From positions 1-9,174 of the forward strand of contig JAFTMF010000103.1 in assembly GCA_017452565.1 (NCBI GenBank): 9,174 nt of DNA. Direction: 5' to 3'. The translations under genes and the position numbers were made by a program. This DNA comes from Clostridia bacterium. Lineage in GTDB: Bacteria > Bacillota > Clostridia > Oscillospirales > CAG-272. The notes under the pieces are model-generated. The model searched no databases and was not told the DNA's origin. It saw only the letters and a program-made list of their open reading frames with translations. The first letter of the stretch is position 1. Each line of letters starts with the position of its first letter. Shown in pieces: positions 6,045 to 9,174 of the stretch.

Positions 6045-7934
6045 TCACTTGGTTTCCAGCAATTTCTGCTTGTCTGCCTGCAGGCGATAGAGGTTGTAGT
6101 AGCGGCCCTTCTGCTCCAGGAGATCGGCGTGGCTGCCTTCCTCGATGATCTTGCCGTGGGAGAGGACGATGATATTGTCGGCGTGCTGGATGGTGGAAAG
6201 CCGATGGGCTACCATCAGCATCGTGCCGATGTTCATCATCTTTTCCAGCGAATCCTGAATCAGCAGCTCGGTTTCGGTGTCGATGTTGGCGGTGGCCTCG
6301 TCCAGAATCATCACCGCAGGTTTATGCAGGATGACACGGGCGAAGGAGAGGAGCTGGCGCTGGCCTGCCGAGAAGTTGTTGCCACGTTCTCTGACTTCCT
6401 CGTCCAGACCGTCCTTCAGCCGTCCGATGAAGTGGTCGGCGTTGACGTACTTGCAGGCTTTGTGGATTTCCTCGTCGGAGATGCCCTCCAGCCCCAGCAG
6501 GAGGTTGGAGCGGATGGTACCCGAGAAGAGGAACACGTCCTGGAGCATCTGTCCAAAGTGACGGCGCAGCGATGCAATCTTGATTCTCTTGATGTCGATG
6601 CCGTCGATGAGGATTTGTCCCTTCTGAATGTCGTAGTTTCGGCAAAGGAGGGAGAGGATGGTGGTCTTGCCCGAGCCGGTAGAGCCAACGAAGGCTACCG
6701 TCTGCCCTGCCTCCACCTTGAAGGAGACATCTTTTAATACCCACTCGCCCTCTACGTAGGAGAACCACACGTTCTTGAATTCAATCTCGCCTCTGACCTC
6801 GGGGAGCTCGATGGCATCCTCTTCGTCGGTGACGCCGGGGGCGATGTCCATAATGGTGAAGATCTTCTCTGCCGATGCAAAGGCCGACTGGAGCCAGTTG
6901 AACTGCTCCGCAAGGCTCTGAATAGGGTTGAAGAACTTGGAAATGTAGAGGTAGAAGGTGACCACCGTACCGCTGGTGATGGTCTGACCCAAGAACACGG
7001 TGTCCTGAATGTAGCCCTTGCCGCCTAAATAGAGGAGGCAGAGCACCGAGGAGATGTAGAGCATATAAACCAGCGGACGGAAAATACCGAAGGTGAAGAT
7101 CTGATGCCGTTTGGCCTCGCCCAGTTTTTGGTTCTTTTCGTCAAATTCCGCCTTTTTCCGCTCCTCGCGGTTGAAGATCTGAATAATCTTCATACCCGAC
7201 AGGTGCTCGGAGAGGAAGGTGTTGATGTCGGTGGTGCCGTCCTTGACCTTGCGGTAGGCTTTGCGGGAGAATTTGCGGAAGACTACGGTGAACCATACCA
7301 CGAAAGGCACGAAGCAGAGCACCATCAGGGTGAGCTGATAGTTGACCAGAAGCATTGCACCCAGCACGCCGATGATGACGAAGGTGTTCTTCACCAGATT
7401 CACGATGATGTTGGTGAACATCATGGAAACGGCGTTGGTATCGTTGGTGACACGGGTGACCAGCTTGCCCACGGGAATCTCGGAAAGCTGTGCGTGAGAG
7501 AGCGATTCAATGTGAGAGAACACGTCCAGGCGGATGGTCGATACGATCCGCTGTCCCGTCCGTTGGAGGACGATGGCCTGCAGGTAGGAGCAGATCAGCG
7601 ATACCACCAAAATGCCTGCGTACACCAGCACGCCTGCAATCAGATCGGCCATTTCGAACTTGTCCTTGATCATTTCTTCGATGTAGCCGACGATCAGAGG
7701 AGAGATAATATCGTAGGCGATGGAGAAAAGCATCAGAATCAGCACGAAGACGAAGTTCTTGATATACGGTTTTGCATAGCGAAGGAGTCGGCGGGTGATC
7801 TCGCTGTCCTTCATATTGCGGTCGAAGCCAATAGCTTCTTTTTGCTTCATCAGAGACAGGTAGGCGATCAGAAAAATGATCGAAATCACGCCGATCAGCG
7901 CGCCTACGATGAGAATGGGAAGATATTGTGTCAT
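6045..7934 (-). CDS. ABC exporter half-transporter, ATPase-competent subunit (BmrD/TM288/LmrD-like)
   Basis: This 629-residue protein has a type IV exporter membrane domain fused to an ATP-binding domain in the inner membrane. The membrane domain covers about residues 48-350 with six helices, and an additional hydrophobic helix (about 5-28) precedes it. In the ATPase domain the Walker A motif is GSTGSGKTT (417-425), the Q-loop Gln is 465, the signature is FSAGQ (521-525) in place of LSGGQ, Walker B is VMILDE with Asp545 and catalytic Glu546, the D-loop is ANID (549-552), and the H-loop is His577. A canonical Glu with an altered signature is the pattern of the second subunit of heterodimeric exporters, partnered by the upstream gene whose Walker B is degenerate. 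The start is set by AAAGGAGG (7950-7943) eight bases upstream, inside the end of the partner gene. The two genes are separated by three bases. Export of drugs, peptides or lipids is typical; the substrate is unknown. Confidence 0.93.
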   Translation of the reverse strand: MTQYLPILIVGALIGVISIIFLIAYLSLMKQKEAIGFDRNMKDSEITRRLLRYAKPYIKNFVFVLILMLFSIAYDIISPLIVGYIEEMIKDKFEMADLIAGVLVYAGILVVSLICSYLQAIVLQRTGQRIVSTIRLDVFSHIESLSHAQLSEIPVGKLVTRVTNDTNAVSMMFTNIIVNLVKNTFVIIGVLGAMLLVNYQLTLMVLCFVPFVVWFTVVFRKFSRKAYRKVKDGTTDINTFLSEHLSGMKIIQIFNREERKKAEFDEKNQKLGEAKRHQIFTFGIFRPLVYMLYISSVLCLLYLGGKGYIQDTVFLGQTITSGTVVTFYLYISKFFNPIQSLAEQFNWLQSAFASAEKIFTIMDIAPGVTDEEDAIELPEVRGEIEFKNVWFSYVEGEWVLKDVSFKVEAGQTVAFVGSTGSGKTTILSLLCRNYDIQKGQILIDGIDIKRIKIASLRRHFGQMLQDVFLFSGTIRSNLLLGLEGISDEEIHKACKYVNADHFIGRLKDGLDEEVRERGNNFSAGQRQLLSFARVILHKPAVMILDEATANIDTETELLIQDSLEKMMNIGTMLMVAHRLSTIQHADNIIVLSHGKIIEEGSHADLLEQKGRYYNLYRLQADKQKLLETK

Positions 7935-7937
7935 TCT

Positions 7938-9174
7938 TTACGCCTCCTTTGCCGCATCGTCCAGCTTCTGCAGCTCTACCATGCTCCGATAAGCAGGGCA
8001 GCTGTCCATCAGCGTAGCGTGGTTGCCAACCGCGGTGACCTTGCCCTCTTCGAGGAAGATGATCTTATCCATCTCCTGAATGGTGGTAATGCGGTGCGCA
8101 ATGAGGATGGTGGTCTTGCCGTGGCGGAGATTGCGGAGATTTTCCAGAATCACCTTTTCGGTTTTCACGTCCACCGCCGAAACCGAATCGTCCAAAATGA
8201 GGATGGGAGCATCCTTCATCAGCGCACGGGCGATGGAGATTCTCTGCTTCTGACCGCCCGAGACGGTAACGCCACGCTCGCCCAGAATGGTTTGGTAGCC
8301 TTCCTTGAAGCCGGCAATGTTATCGTGAACGTCTGCCATTTTGGCGGCAGTCTCGATCTCTTCTGCACCGCCGAAGTCGGAGGCGAGGGCGATGTTATGC
8401 TCGATGGTATCGCTGAAGAGGAAGTTATCCTGAGGCACGTAGGCCGCATAGCTGCGCACCGATTTGATGGGGATGCGGTTGATATCATTGCCGTCCAGAT
8501 AGATGGTTCCGTCGGGGACGGTGTAGGTGCGCAGGATCAGATCCACCAGCGTGGTCTTGCCCGAGCCGGTTCTGCCGATCACGCCTACGTTTTCGCCGGC
8601 GTTAATGTGGAAGGAAACGTCCTCCAGCACGTTCAGATCGCCGCCGGGATAGCGGAAGGTGAGGTTTCTGAACTCGATATCGCCCTTGATGGGAGCGGGT
8701 TCCTTGACGTCGGGGGCATCCTGCACGTCGAAGGGAGCGTCGAGAAGCTCGGTGATACGGGCGAGGGATGCTTTGCCACGGGAGCGCATCTCAATCAGCT
8801 GGGAGACAGCCATAATCGGCCAAACGATGGCGGTGAAGTAGCCGATGAATTCCACCAGCTGACCTGCATTGAACACGCCCTCGTGGACCAGCCAGCCGCC
8901 GTAGCCCAGAATCACGCAAACGATGGACTCTACGAAAAGGGTCACCAAAATGTGCAGGAGCGTAGAAGTTTTTACGAAAGTAACGTTGGCGTCCTCGTTT
9001 TTCTTGTTCAGCTTCTTGAATGCCATCAGCTCAATCGTTTCCTTCACGAAGGCCTTGATGACGGCAATTCCCGAAAAACTCTCCTGAGAGAAATCGGAGA
9101 GAGAGGAGAAAGCGGCCTGCCGCTCGTCCCATTTTTTCTCCATAGTATGACCTACCACAGTGCTCATTGCCAAA
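7938..9174 (-). CDS. ABC exporter half-transporter with degenerate Walker B (BmrC/TM287/LmrC-like), N-terminus outside window
   Basis: The frame is open to the right edge and 411 residues are visible. The TTG at 9173 is not a credible start, because the family is usually about 580 residues long and the visible part begins inside the membrane domain, so some 170 residues are missing. Numbered from base 9173, the visible part includes the cytoplasmic coupling segment with FSGIAVIKAF (33-42), two membrane helices at about 72-95 and 105-127, and a full ATPase domain. This has Walker A GRTGSGKTT (200-208), Q-loop Gln248 in YVPQDNFLF, a canonical-type signature VSGGQ (304-308), Walker B ILILDD with Asp328 and Asp329, D-loop SAVD (332-335), and His360 in the H-loop. 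Asp329 replaces the catalytic Glu, the hallmark of the inactive-site subunit in heterodimeric exporters. The gene is followed after three bases by its partner. The product is an efflux pump subunit in the inner membrane with unknown substrate. Confidence 0.93.
   Translation of the reverse strand, partial: LAMSTVVGHTMEKKWDERQAAFSSLSDFSQESFSGIAVIKAFVKETIELMAFKKLNKKNEDANVTFVKTSTLLHILVTLFVESIVCVILGYGGWLVHEGVFNAGQLVEFIGYFTAIVWPIMAVSQLIEMRSRGKASLARITELLDAPFDVQDAPDVKEPAPIKGDIEFRNLTFRYPGGDLNVLEDVSFHINAGENVGVIGRTGSGKTTLVDLILRTYTVPDGTIYLDGNDINRIPIKSVRSYAAYVPQDNFLFSDTIEHNIALASDFGGAEEIETAAKMADVHDNIAGFKEGYQTILGERGVTVSGGQKQRISIARALMKDAPILILDDSVSAVDVKTEKVILENLRNLRHGKTTILIAHRITTIQEMDKIIFLEEGKVTAVGNHATLMDSCPAYRSMVELQKLDDAAKEA
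7943..7950 (-). promoter_or_regulatory. Ribosome binding site inside the end of the first ABC gene
   Basis: AAAGGAGG (7950-7943 on the minus strand) lies within the last codons of the upstream ABC gene, eight bases before the ATG of the second. The strong site and three-base gene gap imply coupled translation, which would suit equal production of two halves of one heterodimer. Confidence 0.8.

Noticed and set aside
6129..6737. 202-codon plus-strand frame
   Set aside because: It is antisense to the ATPase domain of the second ABC gene, a common shadow of conserved ABC motifs.
9171..9173. TTG as start of the first ABC gene
   Set aside because: It falls in the middle of the membrane domain with no room to see a ribosome binding site. 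Family length requires about 170 more residues upstream.
1..9174. CRISPR array, tRNA or rRNA gene, insertion sequence, prophage or toxin-antitoxin module
   Set aside because: No regularly spaced repeats, tRNA-like cloverleaf, rRNA-like segment, transposase or integrase motif was found on either strand by reading. Nearly all of the window is filled by seven ordinary coding regions.

Overview
The window looks like chromosomal DNA from a Gram-positive member of the class Clostridia, probably an Oscillospiraceae/Ruminococcaceae-type gut bacterium. The signs are AGGAGG-type ribosome binding sites, two extended -10 sigma-A promoters (TTGACA/TTGACT, 17-bp spacer, TGn before the -10), compact co-directional operons with gaps of 3 to 18 bases, and protein families typical of the group. 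The genus is inference. I see no rRNA, tRNA, CRISPR array, integrase, transposase or plasmid function.

Layout: (1) Bases 1-2330, plus strand: the 3' part of a large gene, 775 residues visible and open at the left edge. It encodes a beta-propeller-like protein of unknown function and is followed by a hairpin terminator. (2) Bases 2400-3221, plus strand: a stand-alone unit with its own strong promoter, a 229-residue protein with four predicted membrane segments and an outside beta-rich tail, and a terminator shared with the convergent operon. (3) Bases 5882 down to 3184, minus strand: a three-gene operon from a clear promoter, in the order MFS transporter, unknown soluble protein, glycerophosphodiester phosphodiesterase. 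(4) Bases 5824-6044: an intergenic strip holding that promoter, a small GC-rich hairpin that resembles a dispersed repeat, and the terminator of the next operon. (5) Bases 9174 down to 6045, minus strand: two ABC exporter half-transporters. The first is cut by the right edge and the second is complete.

How the genes work together: the two ABC genes almost certainly form one heterodimeric exporter of the BmrCD / TM287-288 / LmrCD type. One subunit has Asp in place of the Walker B catalytic Glu, and its partner keeps the Glu but has an altered signature motif (FSAGQ), which is the expected signature of one degenerate and one consensus ATP site. In the middle operon, the MFS carrier and the cytosolic phosphodiesterase suggest uptake and hydrolysis of a phosphodiester or related compound, but the substrate is not shown by the sequence. 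The least understood items are the large propeller-like protein, the 214-residue operon protein and the 229-residue membrane protein. I see no strong evidence of a new defence or mobile system.
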